A DNA stretch of 64,000 nucleotides. It comes from Thermoplasmatales archaeon BRNA1. GTDB taxonomy: Archaea; Thermoplasmatota; Thermoplasmata; Methanomassiliicoccales; Methanomethylophilaceae. Below the pieces are notes generated by a model that was not told the origin of the DNA, did no database searches, and was given only the letters and a program-made list of their open reading frames with translations. Of this stretch, positions 46,821 to 55,452 are shown one piece after another; within the stretch, counting starts at the first letter, position 1, and each line of letters starts with the position of its first letter. The DNA lies in NCBI GenBank assembly GCA_000350305.1, contig CP002916.1:1-64000 (forward strand), written 5' to 3'. The translations under genes and the position numbers were made by a program.

Positions 46821-48263
46821 ATGGGATTATTCTCTGACATTGGAAAGAGCATCGACAAGGGCGTTAAGGATGTCGACGACAAGCTGTCCGGCAACGACAA
46901 GAAGAAGGACGACAAGGCGGAGCTGACCGTCGAGCAGAGGCTCAAGCTCGCCGAGAAACCCAGCCGCGACGCCATGATCATGCACAAGTACTACGGCGGA
47001 AAGATCGAGACCGTCCCGAAGGCCTGCATCAGGAACTTCGATGACTTCTCCATCTGGTACTCCCCAGGGGTCGCCGCTCCCTGCAAGGACATCGCCGCCA
47101 ACCCCGACATGGTCTACGAGCACACCTGGAAGTGGAACACCGTCGCGGTCGTGTCCGACGGTACCCGCGTCCTCGGACTCGGAGACATCGGACCCGAGGC
47201 CGCCATGCCCGTCATGGAGGGAAAGTCCATGCTCTTCAAGTACCTCGGAGGAGTGGACTGCGTCCCCATCTGCCTCGACACCAAGGACCCCGACAAGATC
47301 ATCGAGACCGTGAGGCTCATCGCCCCCTCCTTCGGAGGAATCAACCTCGAGGACATATCGAACCCCAAGTGTTTCGACATCCTCGACGAGCTCAGGAGGG
47401 ACTGCAAGATCCCCGTCTGGCACGACGACCAGCAGGGAACCGCGACCGTCGAGGTTGCCGGTGCCATGAACGCCATGAAGTTCGTCGGCAAGAGGTTCGA
47501 CGACGCCAACGTCACCATCGTCGGAGCCGGAGCGGCATCCCTCGCCATCGCCAGGCTCCTGCTGTCCACCGGATTCAAGCCCGACCACCTCTGCATGTGC
47601 GACTCCAAGGGAATCCTCAACGGGGAGAGGGACGACCTCGATGACAGCCACAGGCTGAAGAGGGAGATCGCCCAGAAGACCAACGGAGCCGGGAAGAAGG
47701 GAGGAATGAAGGAGGCGATCAAGGGAGCCGACCTGCTCATCGCCGCCTCCAAGCCCGGACCCGGAACCATCCCCGGAGAGTACCTCGACGGAATGGCCGA
47801 CGATGCCGTTGTATTCGCCACCGCCAACCCCGTTCCCGAGATCTGGCCCTGGGAGGCCAAGGAGCACGGGGTCAAGATCTTCGCAACCGGAAGGTCCGAC
47901 TTCCCCAACCAGGTCAACAACTCCATGGGATTCCCCGCGATCTTCCGCGGTGTGCTCGACGTGAGGGCCAAGACCATCACCGACGAGATGTGCATCGCGG
48001 CCGCTACCGAGCTCGCCCGCTACGCCGAGGAGAAGGGAATCACCGAGGACTACATCATCCCCAACATGTCTGAGGAGGACGTGTTCGAGAGGGAGGCCGC
48101 CGCAGTCGCCGTCAAGGCATGCGAGCAGGGCGTCGCCCGCCTGAAGACCACCTTCCAGGAGGAGCACGACAGGGCCCACGAGATCATCAAGAGGAGCCGT
48201 AGCATCACCCGCGACATGATGTCCACCGGCTACATCAGGAAGTACGTCGAGCCTTCCGAGTGA
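46821..48263 (+). CDS. NAD(P)-dependent malic enzyme
   Basis: Oxidative decarboxylation of malate to pyruvate (480 residues). Malic-enzyme motifs are YSPGVAAPC, GLGDIGPEAAMPVMEGK, VWHDDQQGTA and the Rossmann VGAGAASLAIA. ATG 46821 follows aaaggagttacgaat. The first 50 residues (GLFSDIGKSIDKGVKDVDDKLSGNDKKKDD) are an extra Lys/Asp-rich extension before the family start. The enzyme would supply pyruvate and reducing power in a carbon-assimilating methanogen. Confidence 0.93.
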   Translation: MGLFSDIGKSIDKGVKDVDDKLSGNDKKKDDKAELTVEQRLKLAEKPSRDAMIMHKYYGGKIETVPKACIRNFDDFSIWYSPGVAAPCKDIAANPDMVYEHTWKWNTVAVVSDGTRVLGLGDIGPEAAMPVMEGKSMLFKYLGGVDCVPICLDTKDPDKIIETVRLIAPSFGGINLEDISNPKCFDILDELRRDCKIPVWHDDQQGTATVEVAGAMNAMKFVGKRFDDANVTIVGAGAASLAIARLLLSTGFKPDHLCMCDSKGILNGERDDLDDSHRLKREIAQKTNGAGKKGGMKEAIKGADLLIAASKPGPGTIPGEYLDGMADDAVVFATANPVPEIWPWEAKEHGVKIFATGRSDFPNQVNNSMGFPAIFRGVLDVRAKTITDEMCIAAATELARYAEEKGITEDYIIPNMSEEDVFEREAAAVAVKACEQGVARLKTTFQEEHDRAHEIIKRSRSITRDMMSTGYIRKYVEPSE

Positions 48264-48277
48264 TCTTAAACTTCAAA

Positions 48278-48300
48278 GGGGGCTCTGCCCCCACCTTTTT
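48278..48300 (+). terminator. malic enzyme terminator
   Basis: GGGGGC-TCT-GCCCCC then acctttttctc. Confidence 0.75.
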
Positions 48301-48381
48301 CTCACAGAGTTCCTTCCGAAGAAATCAGAATTGCAATAATCCGCCATCGGATGATTGTCGGGAATCGATTGGAGAAGTAGG

Positions 48382-48401
48382 TCCCGCCCTTCCGGGCGGG
48401 A
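48382..48401 (-). terminator. hairpin after the EF-1 beta gene
   Basis: TCCCGCCC-TTCC-GGGCGGGA directly past the stop of the leftward EF-1 beta gene; the following minus-strand sequence is pyrimidine-rich (acctacttctcc). Confidence 0.5.
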
Positions 48402-48409
48402 AAGGAAAT

Positions 48410-48679
48410 TCAGTAGTTGGTGGTGGAGACGCACTCGACGTTCTCAATTCCCGCGATGGAAACGAGAGCGGCCTCGAGGTCGGATCCGATGTGGTCGCTG
48501 ACCTCGTCGATGAGGAATCCCGCGTTGACCTTCATGAGTCCGAAGGCAAGGGGGAGGATCTTGGTCTCGAGGAGCTTGACTCCCTCGGGCAGAACGCCGG
48601 GGATGGCTGCGATGACAGTGTTCAGGTCGATCTCGGTGCTCTCGGGCAGGAGGTCGTACTGGGAAACGATCTGTCCCAT
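48410..48679 (-). CDS. ef1b: translation elongation factor 1 beta
   Basis: GDP/GTP exchange factor for EF-1 alpha (89 residues). It has the archaeal ferredoxin-like fold: ESTEIDLNTVIAAIP, PLAFGLMKVNAGFLIDE, and the terminal VECVSTTNY-type strand. ATG 48679 is chosen (gaggtg upstream). It follows the zinc-ribbon gene in the usual archaeal pair. Confidence 0.93.
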   Translation of the reverse strand: MGQIVSQYDLLPESTEIDLNTVIAAIPGVLPEGVKLLETKILPLAFGLMKVNAGFLIDEVSDHIGSDLEAALVSIAGIENVECVSTTNY

Positions 48680-48688
48680 GTCCACACC

Positions 48689-48859
48689 TCAAGGTCCGCA
48701 GAACCCGCAGTTGGGGCACTTGTAGGGAACGCTCTGGTCGCGGCAGCGGTCGCACCTTCCGATCTCGACCTCTCCGCACTTCGGGCACTTGAAGAAAGTG
48801 TTGCCGTGTTTCTCGCTGAGCCTCATCCCGCAGGAGGAGCATATTTTTTCAGTTGCCAT
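48689..48859 (-). CDS. small zinc-ribbon protein (DUF1610/HVO_2753-like)
   Basis: 56 residues with four CxxC-type pairs (CSSC, CPKC, CDRC, CPNC). Typical of the tiny archaeal zinc ribbons encoded directly before EF-1 beta and suspected of RNA binding. ATG 48859 gives the standard N terminus; a longer frame to 48883 is unlikely. Confidence 0.88.
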   Translation of the reverse strand: MATEKICSSCGMRLSEKHGNTFFKCPKCGEVEIGRCDRCRDQSVPYKCPNCGFCGP

Positions 48860-48935
48860 GTTGCGAGCGATATTATTACTCATATTTAAACGCGGGTGGT
48901 GGTACTTTTAATTATAATAGAGGGGATTGAAGGGC

Positions 48936-49805
48936 ATGAAGGCCTGTGCGGATTGCGTCCCATGTCTCATGAGGCGCGTGCTTTTCCAGTCGAGGATGGT
49001 CGGGGACCCCAACGAGTTCAGGACCATGCATATCGCCGCAAAGACCTATTCGGACCTGATGTCCCCGGACATCTGTTCCGCCGAGATCGCCACCGCCGTG
49101 CACGGGAAGGCATATGAGTCGATGGGCTGCGACGACCCCTACAGGCAGATGAAGATCGATGCTGACGAGGTCGCACAGCAATATGTGCCAGAGGCTCAGA
49201 GTTTCATCGATTCCTCCGATGACAGGTTCGCCGCGGCGGTGCGTGCGTGCATCGTAGGGAACATCATGGACTTCGGTTCGGGGATCGCCATCGACAGCCC
49301 TTCGGAGTTCGGCAGGGTGTTCCGTTCCCTGCTCGAACAGGGGATAGGTCTGGATCAGACGGAGGAACTCAGGAGGCTCGTGGAATCCTCGGATACCGTT
49401 CTCTACGCCTTCGACAACTGCGGCGAGGACGTTTTCGATAAACTGTTCATCCGTGAGATCAAATCCATGGGCAAGAGGGTGGTGGCCGTGGTCAGAGGGA
49501 AACCCATACTCAACGACGTGACCATGGAGGATGCTCTCCGTGTCGGGATGGATAGGGAGGTCGACAGGATAGTCTCCACCGGGGAGTTTGCCGTCGGATT
49601 CCCCAGGGTGAACAGGGATCCGGGGTTCAACGAAGAGCTTCCCAAGGCGGGCGTGATGATCGTCAAGGGGATGGCCAACTATGAGGCCCTTTCCGATTTC
49701 GATTACGGGATCCCGGTCGCATTCCTCCTGAGGGCAAAATGCATCCCCGTGGCAAGGTCCATCGGTGTGGAACCGGGGACCAATGTCGTCCTTGTGAAGC
49801 AGTGA
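48936..49805 (+). CDS. DUF89 family protein (metal-dependent damage-control phosphatase type)
   Basis: 289 residues. The N-terminal CADCVPCLMRR is typical of the archaeal DUF89 subgroup. The metal site lies in YAFDNCGEDVFDKLF (Asp, Asn, Asp). DUF89 enzymes remove damaged or surplus phosphometabolites; the substrate here is unknown. ATG 48936 is preferred over TTG 48927. It precedes the heptose genes but has a separate promoter from them. Confidence 0.87.
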   Translation: MKACADCVPCLMRRVLFQSRMVGDPNEFRTMHIAAKTYSDLMSPDICSAEIATAVHGKAYESMGCDDPYRQMKIDADEVAQQYVPEAQSFIDSSDDRFAAAVRACIVGNIMDFGSGIAIDSPSEFGRVFRSLLEQGIGLDQTEELRRLVESSDTVLYAFDNCGEDVFDKLFIREIKSMGKRVVAVVRGKPILNDVTMEDALRVGMDREVDRIVSTGEFAVGFPRVNRDPGFNEELPKAGVMIVKGMANYEALSDFDYGIPVAFLLRAKCIPVARSIGVEPGTNVVLVKQ

Positions 49806-49814
49806 ATATTTATC
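49805..49814 (+). promoter_or_regulatory. promoter of the heptose pathway operon
   Basis: AATATTTATC begins inside the DUF89 stop, about 30 bases before ATG 49841, giving a nearly leaderless transcript. Confidence 0.5.
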
Positions 49815-49840
49815 ACTTGAATACGCGATTGGGGACCGTC

Positions 49841-50872
49841 ATGTCGCCCGAAGTGAGGCAGGCCGTCATCATGGTCGGAGGCCTCGGAACACGTCTTCTC
49901 CCGCTCACGGAGACCCGCCCCAAGCCCGCGATGCCGGTCCTGGACAGGCCGTTCCTGAAGTATCTCATCGATTCCATAGCGAGAGCAGGTATCGAGGAGG
50001 TGATCCTGGCATGCGGGTACAAGTCGGACATCCTCGCGAAGGAGATCGGGGACGGTTCCGACATGGGTGTCAGGATCCTCTACTCAGACGAGGACACTCC
50101 GCTTGGGACAGGAGGGGCGATCAAGAGCCTGGAAGACAGGCTGGACGACGTCTTCGTTGCCGCCAACGGCGACACCCTGACCTCCGTGGATGTGGGTGCG
50201 CAGATTGAGGAGCATTTCTCGTCGGGGGCGATGGTCACGGTCTCGCTCTCCGAGGTGGAGGATCCCTCATCCTCGGGTGTTGCCGTCATCGATTCCGAGG
50301 GAAGGATCACCGCGTTCCAGGAGAAACCGAAGAGGGAGGAGGCGCTCTCCCATTTGGTGAACTCCGGCCTGTATGTGGTTGACAAGAGGGTCCTTAGGTA
50401 CATCCCGGAGAAATCGTTCTATGACTTCTCCAAGGAACTGTTCCCACTCCTTCTGGAGAAGGGGGAGAGGATGCAGGGCCACATGGCCAGGGGGATATGG
50501 ATCGATATCGGCAAGCCCCTGGACCTGATACGTATGAACCTCACCATGGCCGAGAGGCTGTATCCCGGTCAGGACTGGTCGGGCCGTGTGACGGAGTCCG
50601 ATGTGAAGGGGACTTTCTACATCGGCGAAGGGTCCGAATTCTCCCATTCCGCATCATCCGATTCGGTTGTTTCCGAAGGATGTACAATAAAAGAATCCAA
50701 ACTATCTGGCTCTTTTATCATGAAAGGGTCGTGCATCGAGGGTGCGACCGTCGTCCGCTCCATCGTCGGAGAGGGATGTATTATTAAGAATGGAAGTGTT
50801 GTTACCGACTCTGTATTGAGGGACGGCACCGTCTTGGAGGCGGGTTCCGTCACCGTAGGAAGGATGGGATAA
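49841..50872 (+). CDS. hddC: nucleotidyltransferase, likely D-glycero-D-manno-heptose 1-phosphate guanylyltransferase
   Basis: Activates a sugar 1-phosphate with NTP (343 residues). The N-terminal signature MVGGLGTRLLPLTETRPKPAMPV and the AANGDTL metal site are intact. The C-terminal 90 residues (SDSVVSEGCTIKESKLSGSF...) show the hexapeptide pattern of a left-handed beta helix, which short bacterial HddC lacks. The heptose role is inferred from the next three genes. Alone it would be called mannose-1-phosphate guanylyltransferase-like. It ends in TAA. Confidence 0.85.
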   Translation: MSPEVRQAVIMVGGLGTRLLPLTETRPKPAMPVLDRPFLKYLIDSIARAGIEEVILACGYKSDILAKEIGDGSDMGVRILYSDEDTPLGTGGAIKSLEDRLDDVFVAANGDTLTSVDVGAQIEEHFSSGAMVTVSLSEVEDPSSSGVAVIDSEGRITAFQEKPKREEALSHLVNSGLYVVDKRVLRYIPEKSFYDFSKELFPLLLEKGERMQGHMARGIWIDIGKPLDLIRMNLTMAERLYPGQDWSGRVTESDVKGTFYIGEGSEFSHSASSDSVVSEGCTIKESKLSGSFIMKGSCIEGATVVRSIVGEGCIIKNGSVVTDSVLRDGTVLEAGSVTVGRMG

Positions 50873-50874
50873 GC

Positions 50875-51903
50875 ATGACAGAGATCGTCAGGGCAAGGGC
50901 GCCCCTGCGTATCGGACTCGCGGGCGGCGGCACCGATGTCAACCCGTACGCCTCCGAGAGAGGGGGATATGTTTTCAACACCACGATTAACAAATACGCG
51001 TTCAGTACGCTGAAACCCCGCCGCGACAAGAACATGTCCGTCACCTCGGAGTACTACGGGCGTTACAAGGCACCCCTGGACGGAGGCCCTCTGCCGCTCG
51101 ACGGGAACATGGACCTCATCAAGGCCGTTGCCAACTACTTCTTCGACAGCAGGGGGTTCGAGCCCCAGGGGTTCGACCTATCCATCCGTTCCGACGTTCC
51201 CGCAGGTTCCGGTCTGGGCGGTTCTTCCACCATGATCGTCTCCATGATCGAGGCCCTCGCCAACTGGCTGGATGTCGACATGTCCAAGGTGGAGATGGCC
51301 CAGCTCGCCTATCATCTCGAGAGGGAGGTCATCGGACTCAAGGGGGGCATGCAGGACCAGTATGCGGCCGTCTTCGGAGGGTTCAACTCCCTCAAGATCG
51401 ACAAGAACGGCGTGAACGTCCTTCCCGCGCACCTTTCCCAGGATATCGTCAACGAGCTCCAGTGCCGCTCGGTCATGTGCTTCACCGGCATGACCCACGA
51501 TTCCGCAGCAATCATCGAGACCCAGGTCAAGACATACAGGGAGGGTAAGAACGATGATGCCCTCGACAAGGCTAAGGATATAGCCATCCGCTTCAGGTCC
51601 TCGCTCAGGCACGGCGATATCGACGACTGCGGCCGTCTCCTCGGTGAGTCGTGGGAGTACAAGAAAAGGTTCTCCAACAAGATCTCCAATCCGGAGATCG
51701 ACGACCTCTACAACGCCGCCGTCAAGGCGGGAGCCATCGGAGGGAAGGTCTCCGGCGCCGGAGGCGGGGGATTCATGTACTTCATCTGCGGCTACGACAA
51801 GAAGCCGGCGGTGACCAAGGCCCTCGCGGCTGCCGGAGCGACAATCTCCAACTTCATGTTCGAGCCAAACGGGGTCACGTCCTGGAGAAGCAATTATGAC
51901 TGA
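50875..51903 (+). CDS. hddA: D-glycero-alpha-D-manno-heptose 7-phosphate kinase (GHMP family)
   Basis: Phosphorylates heptose 7-phosphate at C1 (342 residues). The N terminus RARAPLRIGLAGGGTDVNPYASE is characteristic of HddA. The GHMP ATP loop is PAGSGLGGSSTM and the C-terminal motif is KVSGAGGGGFM. It overlaps gmhB by 8 bases. This alpha-anomer kinase points to the GDP-heptose rather than the ADP-heptose branch. Confidence 0.9.
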   Translation: MTEIVRARAPLRIGLAGGGTDVNPYASERGGYVFNTTINKYAFSTLKPRRDKNMSVTSEYYGRYKAPLDGGPLPLDGNMDLIKAVANYFFDSRGFEPQGFDLSIRSDVPAGSGLGGSSTMIVSMIEALANWLDVDMSKVEMAQLAYHLEREVIGLKGGMQDQYAAVFGGFNSLKIDKNGVNVLPAHLSQDIVNELQCRSVMCFTGMTHDSAAIIETQVKTYREGKNDDALDKAKDIAIRFRSSLRHGDIDDCGRLLGESWEYKKRFSNKISNPEIDDLYNAAVKAGAIGGKVSGAGGGGFMYFICGYDKKPAVTKALAAAGATISNFMFEPNGVTSWRSNYD

Positions 51904-52387
51904 GGTCCGCAGAGCGGTACTGGTGGACAGGGATGACACCCTGTGCCCGGATGTGCCGCACAACGGCGACCCTGCCAAGATGCACGTCTTCCCGTTCGTT
52001 CCGGCGGCGGTGAAGAGGCTCAACGATGCCGGGTTCCTGGTGATAGTCGTCACCAACCAGTCGGGCATCGGCCGTGGCCTCTATTCCGTCGAGGACATGG
52101 AAGCGACCAATGCCGAGATGGAATCCCAGATCTCCAGAGAGGGGGGACATATCGACGACGTGTTCTTCTGCCCCCACAGGCCGGACGAGGGATGCTCATG
52201 CAGGAAGCCCGAGACAGGGATGGGGGAGCAGGCCCTTTCCAAATGGGGGTTCGATCCGTCGGTCTCGTTCATGGTCGGAGATTCCGACAAGGACATCGAG
52301 TTCGGAAGGAGGCTCGGTCTGAGGACGATTAAGGTGTCTTCCGGGCATACCTTTGCCGACGCGGTGGAAGAGATTCTCTCCTTTTGA
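51896..52387 (+). CDS. gmhB: D-glycero-D-manno-heptose 1,7-bisphosphate phosphatase
   Basis: HAD-superfamily phosphatase removing the C7 phosphate (163 residues). Motif I is VDRDDTL (Asp-x-Asp), motif II TNQSGIGRG, and motif III/IV KPETGMG and VGDSDKDIEFG. The zinc loop FFCPHRPDEGCSCRKP is specific to GmhB. It is translationally coupled to hddA. Confidence 0.9.
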   Translation: MTEVRRAVLVDRDDTLCPDVPHNGDPAKMHVFPFVPAAVKRLNDAGFLVIVVTNQSGIGRGLYSVEDMEATNAEMESQISREGGHIDDVFFCPHRPDEGCSCRKPETGMGEQALSKWGFDPSVSFMVGDSDKDIEFGRRLGLRTIKVSSGHTFADAVEEILSF

Positions 52388-52427
52388 CAAATTCTATTAA
52401 CACCGTAGCCCATGTTCGGCCGAAGGC

Positions 52428-53096
52428 ATGAGCATGAAGGCCAAAACCATGGATTCCAAGCAGATCAGGGATGAGCTTTTCCAGAGGTATCCCGCACTGG
52501 TTTCCTGCCAGAAGGAGTTCGACGAGGCCTACTCCGTCATTCTGGACTGTTACAGGAAGGACGGCAAGCTCATGCTCGCAGGCAACGGGGGAAGCGCCGC
52601 CGACAGCGACCATTTCACCGGCGAGATGACCAAGTCCTTCAAGTTCAGCCGCCGTCTGGACAGCGGCTTCGAGCAGAAACTGGAATCCCTGTACGGGGGC
52701 GAGGGGAAGAAGCTCGCTGAGAGCCTCGAGGGAGGCCTCATGTGCATCCCCATCACGCAGTTTGCCGCCGCCAACACCGCGTTCATGAATGACGTGCTCC
52801 CCGAGGCCGCCTTCGCGCAGCTGGTGCAGACCTTCGGAAGGGAGAACGATGTCTTCATCGGGATCTCAACATCCGGAAACTCCAGGAACATCATACTGGC
52901 ACTTATGGCAGCCAAGGCCCGCGGGGTCAGGACCGTATGTCTAACCGGTGCCACCGGGGGCAAGTGCAGGGAGTTCGCCGACGTGTGCATATGCGCGCCC
53001 GAGACCGAGACGTTCAAGATCCAGGAGTACCACCTCCCCATCTACCACGCCCTGTGCTCCATGGTCGAGGCGGACCTGTTCGAGTCCAAGAACTGA
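52428..53096 (+). CDS. gmhA: sedoheptulose 7-phosphate isomerase
   Basis: First step of heptose synthesis, converting sedoheptulose 7-phosphate to D-glycero-D-manno-heptose 7-phosphate (222 residues). SIS-domain motifs: AGNGGSAADSDHF, IGISTSGNSRNI and the His-containing QEYHLPIYHALCSMVE. It closes the four-gene operon after a 40-base gap, so all enzymes from sedoheptulose 7-phosphate to nucleotide-heptose are together. Confidence 0.92.
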   Translation: MSMKAKTMDSKQIRDELFQRYPALVSCQKEFDEAYSVILDCYRKDGKLMLAGNGGSAADSDHFTGEMTKSFKFSRRLDSGFEQKLESLYGGEGKKLAESLEGGLMCIPITQFAAANTAFMNDVLPEAAFAQLVQTFGRENDVFIGISTSGNSRNIILALMAAKARGVRTVCLTGATGGKCREFADVCICAPETETFKIQEYHLPIYHALCSMVEADLFESKN

Positions 53097-53155
53097 CGCC
53101 CCCTTTCTTTAATTATAAGTATGGCGGACCCAATGCACTCCTCGGAGTGGGACAG

Positions 53156-53518
53156 ATGTTCGTCATATCCCTGATAGTCAAGAACGAGTTCGGAGTCATG
53201 CAGAGGGTCATGGGCGAGTTCACGCGCAACAAGATCAACGTCGAGACCATCGTCGTTGGCAAGTGCGAGAAGCCCGGCAAGTCCCGTATGGTCCTCTCGG
53301 TCATCGACGGGGGAGAGGCGAAACTCGTCATGGGAAGGCTCCAGAAGCTCCAGGATGTCTACGACTGCGAGCTCATACCCGAATCGGGGCAGTCCGCTTA
53401 TGCCCTCATCTCCACCTCCAGCGGGAACGTCGGAGTGGTCGGGGGGTCGGACCAGGTGGAGGAGATCATCGCCCGCACCGAACCCGAGAAGTACGTCAAG
53501 GCGCTCAACGCGCTCTGA
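53156..53518 (+). CDS. ilvN: acetolactate synthase small subunit (ACT domain)
   Basis: Regulatory subunit of branched-chain amino acid synthesis (120 residues). The ACT domain begins ISLIVKNEFGVMQRVMGEFTRNKINVETIVVG. The protein is short, lacking much of the C-terminal half found in bacterial IlvN. ATG 53156 follows ggag; GTG 53147 is possible. A TATA element aattataag lies at 53111-53119. The catalytic ilvB is not in the window. Confidence 0.85.
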   Translation: MFVISLIVKNEFGVMQRVMGEFTRNKINVETIVVGKCEKPGKSRMVLSVIDGGEAKLVMGRLQKLQDVYDCELIPESGQSAYALISTSSGNVGVVGGSDQVEEIIARTEPEKYVKALNAL

Positions 53519-53544
53519 TCCCACATAATTCAGAGGCAATTACA

Positions 53545-54471
53545 ATGGAAAAATGCGAGAAGATTTGGCTCGACGGAAAGCTTGTCAACTGGGACGACGC
53601 CAAGGTCCACGTCCTTGCCCACGCCCTGAACTACGGAACCGGAGTCTTCGAGGGGATCCGCGTCTACCAGACCCCGAAGGGACCCGCCATCTTCAGGCTC
53701 AAGGACCACGTCCGCAGGCTGGTCGACGGATGCAAGCTCCTGGGCTTCGACATGAAGTTCGGCGGCAAGCAGTACGATTTCGACTCCATCTGCGAGGCCA
53801 TCAAGGAGGCCGTTAGGGCCAACGACAAGGTCGACTACGTCAAGCCCTGCATCTTCCTCAGCGGAGAGGAGGTCGGGCTCAACCCCGTCGGGGTCCCCGA
53901 GAGCTTCGCCATCACCTGCATCTACATGGGATCCTACCTCGGGAAGGGCGCTGCATCCGGAACCAAGCTGGTCACCGCATCCTGGCAGAGGCCCGACTAC
54001 CTCTGCGGACCCGCCGGTGCCAAGGTCAACGGATCCTACGTCGCATCCTGCCTTGCCAAGAGGGAGGCCATCCGCCAGGGGGCCGGAGAGGCACTCATGC
54101 TCAACAAGGAGGGCCGTCCCGCCGAGTGCTCCGGAGAGAACATCTTCATCTACAAGTTCGGCAAGATCTATACCCCGGCGGTCTCCGAGGGAATCCTCCA
54201 GGGAGTCACCAGGGGATCCATCATCACCGTCGCAAGGGATCTGGGCTACGAGGTCGTCGAGGCCCCCATCACCAGGTTCCAGCTCACCTCCGCCGACGAG
54301 ATCTGGATGACCGGAACCGCTGCCGAGATCGCACCCGTCACCTTCATCGACGGACGCCAGGTCGGCGACGGAACTCCCGGAGAGATCTCCGCCAAGATCC
54401 ACGCCAAGTTCCACGAGATCGCGGAAGGCAAGGATCCCAAGTACGACGCGTGGCTCGACTACGTCAACTGA
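53545..54471 (+). CDS. ilvE: branched-chain amino acid aminotransferase
   Basis: Class IV PLP aminotransferase (308 residues). Conserved segments: HALNYGTGVFEGIRVY, the catalytic Lys in AKVNGSYVASCLAK, and the cofactor loop AECSGENIFI. It follows ilvN by 26 bases and probably shares its transcript. Confidence 0.94.
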   Translation: MEKCEKIWLDGKLVNWDDAKVHVLAHALNYGTGVFEGIRVYQTPKGPAIFRLKDHVRRLVDGCKLLGFDMKFGGKQYDFDSICEAIKEAVRANDKVDYVKPCIFLSGEEVGLNPVGVPESFAITCIYMGSYLGKGAASGTKLVTASWQRPDYLCGPAGAKVNGSYVASCLAKREAIRQGAGEALMLNKEGRPAECSGENIFIYKFGKIYTPAVSEGILQGVTRGSIITVARDLGYEVVEAPITRFQLTSADEIWMTGTAAEIAPVTFIDGRQVGDGTPGEISAKIHAKFHEIAEGKDPKYDAWLDYVN

Positions 54472-54482
54472 GAAACTTCAAC

Positions 54483-54515
54483 AGGGGGCCAACACCCCCT
54501 TACCTTCTATTCTTC
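54483..54515 (+). terminator. terminator after ilvE
   Basis: AGGGGG-CCAACA-CCCCCT followed by taccttctattctt. Confidence 0.65.
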
Positions 54516-54534
54516 AAAAGTGCCAGACAGGCAA

Positions 54535-55299
54535 TCAGTGTTTCCTCTCGGCAGGATACATCTCGTAATAGTCGACGTGGTAGTATCTGCAGAAGAACTT
54601 GGCCATGACCTTGCCGAACCACCACAGCTGGTGGAAGGTCATGATGGGGACCTTGGGACTGATGTGGGACACGCCCTCGGTGCGGACCCCGAAATCGTAG
54701 CGGATGTACGAGACCTTCACGCGCCTGTCGGAGTACTTCATGAGGTCCATGAGGACCTTCCATCCCTTGTACTCGAACCTGTCCCAGCAGCCGGCAATCA
54801 CCGGCCTGAAGACTTCACATCTGAGGGCGAACAGGCCGGACATGAAGTCCTTGGTGGTCTGTTTGCCGTGAAGGCGGAAGAACAGTTTGTTGAAATTCTC
54901 CACAGCCGAGGATCCGAGCGCTCTCTTGCGGCCCATGGACATCCTGCTGTTCCTCACACCGACGCAGACGTCAGCCCCCTTGTCCATCTCGGCGATGAGG
55001 TCACCGATGGCGGATACGGGATGCTGGAAGTCGCAGTCCATGCTCATGGTGTAGTCGGTGTCGGAGAGGTAGAATCCCTCCATGATGGAGGCGGCCAATC
55101 CCCTCTCCTATTCCCTGACGAATATGGATGTGAGGGGGTCTCCGAGGTTCCTGACGAGGTCGATGGTACCGTCGGTGGAACCGTCGTCCATGAAGAGGAT
55201 CTTGACATCTGGGTAGGACTGCCTGATGGCCTTGGCCATAGGGATAACGTTGCCCGCCTCGTTGTAGGTCGGGATGACTACCGTCATCGTACCCGTCAT
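54535..55299 (-). CDS. family 2 glycosyltransferase (DPM1-like) with an in-frame TAG
   Basis: Cytoplasmic GT2 resembling dolichol-phosphate mannosyltransferases (254 residues). It starts at ATG 55299 behind an aggagag ribosome site. TVVIPTYNEAGNV and FMDDGSTDGT are before the TAG at 55110-55108 (codon 64). ERGLAASIMEGF, the metal-binding MDCDFQHP (Asp88/Asp90) and the acceptor part are after it. Neither half could work alone, and frame and conserved spacing are kept across the TAG. It is probably translated through as pyrrolysine. Confidence 0.85.
55108..55110 (-). other. in-frame TAG in a GT2 gene, predicted pyrrolysine codon
   Basis: It lies between FVRE and ERGLAAS, a loop where GT2 enzymes carry variable, often charged, residues before the conserved GL-x-A motif. 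Confidence 0.7.
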
Positions 55300-55416
55300 G
55301 ATCTCTCCTCTGTTTCGGCCCTAGTGGATGATTCTATATAACGAATGTCCCGCGGGGACAGGGGAATGTCTCCAAACCACGGGCTTTGGCTGGGTTTCAG
55401 GAACGTCCTCTCAACC

Positions 55417-55426
55417 ATATTTTATA
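55417..55426 (+). promoter_or_regulatory. promoter of the GT2 gene at 55453
   Basis: ATATTTTATA lies about 30 bases before ATG 55453 and supports that start over longer in-frame starts. Confidence 0.5.
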
Positions 55427-55452
55427 GTTTTTCTGTTATCGGGGAACGTTAC

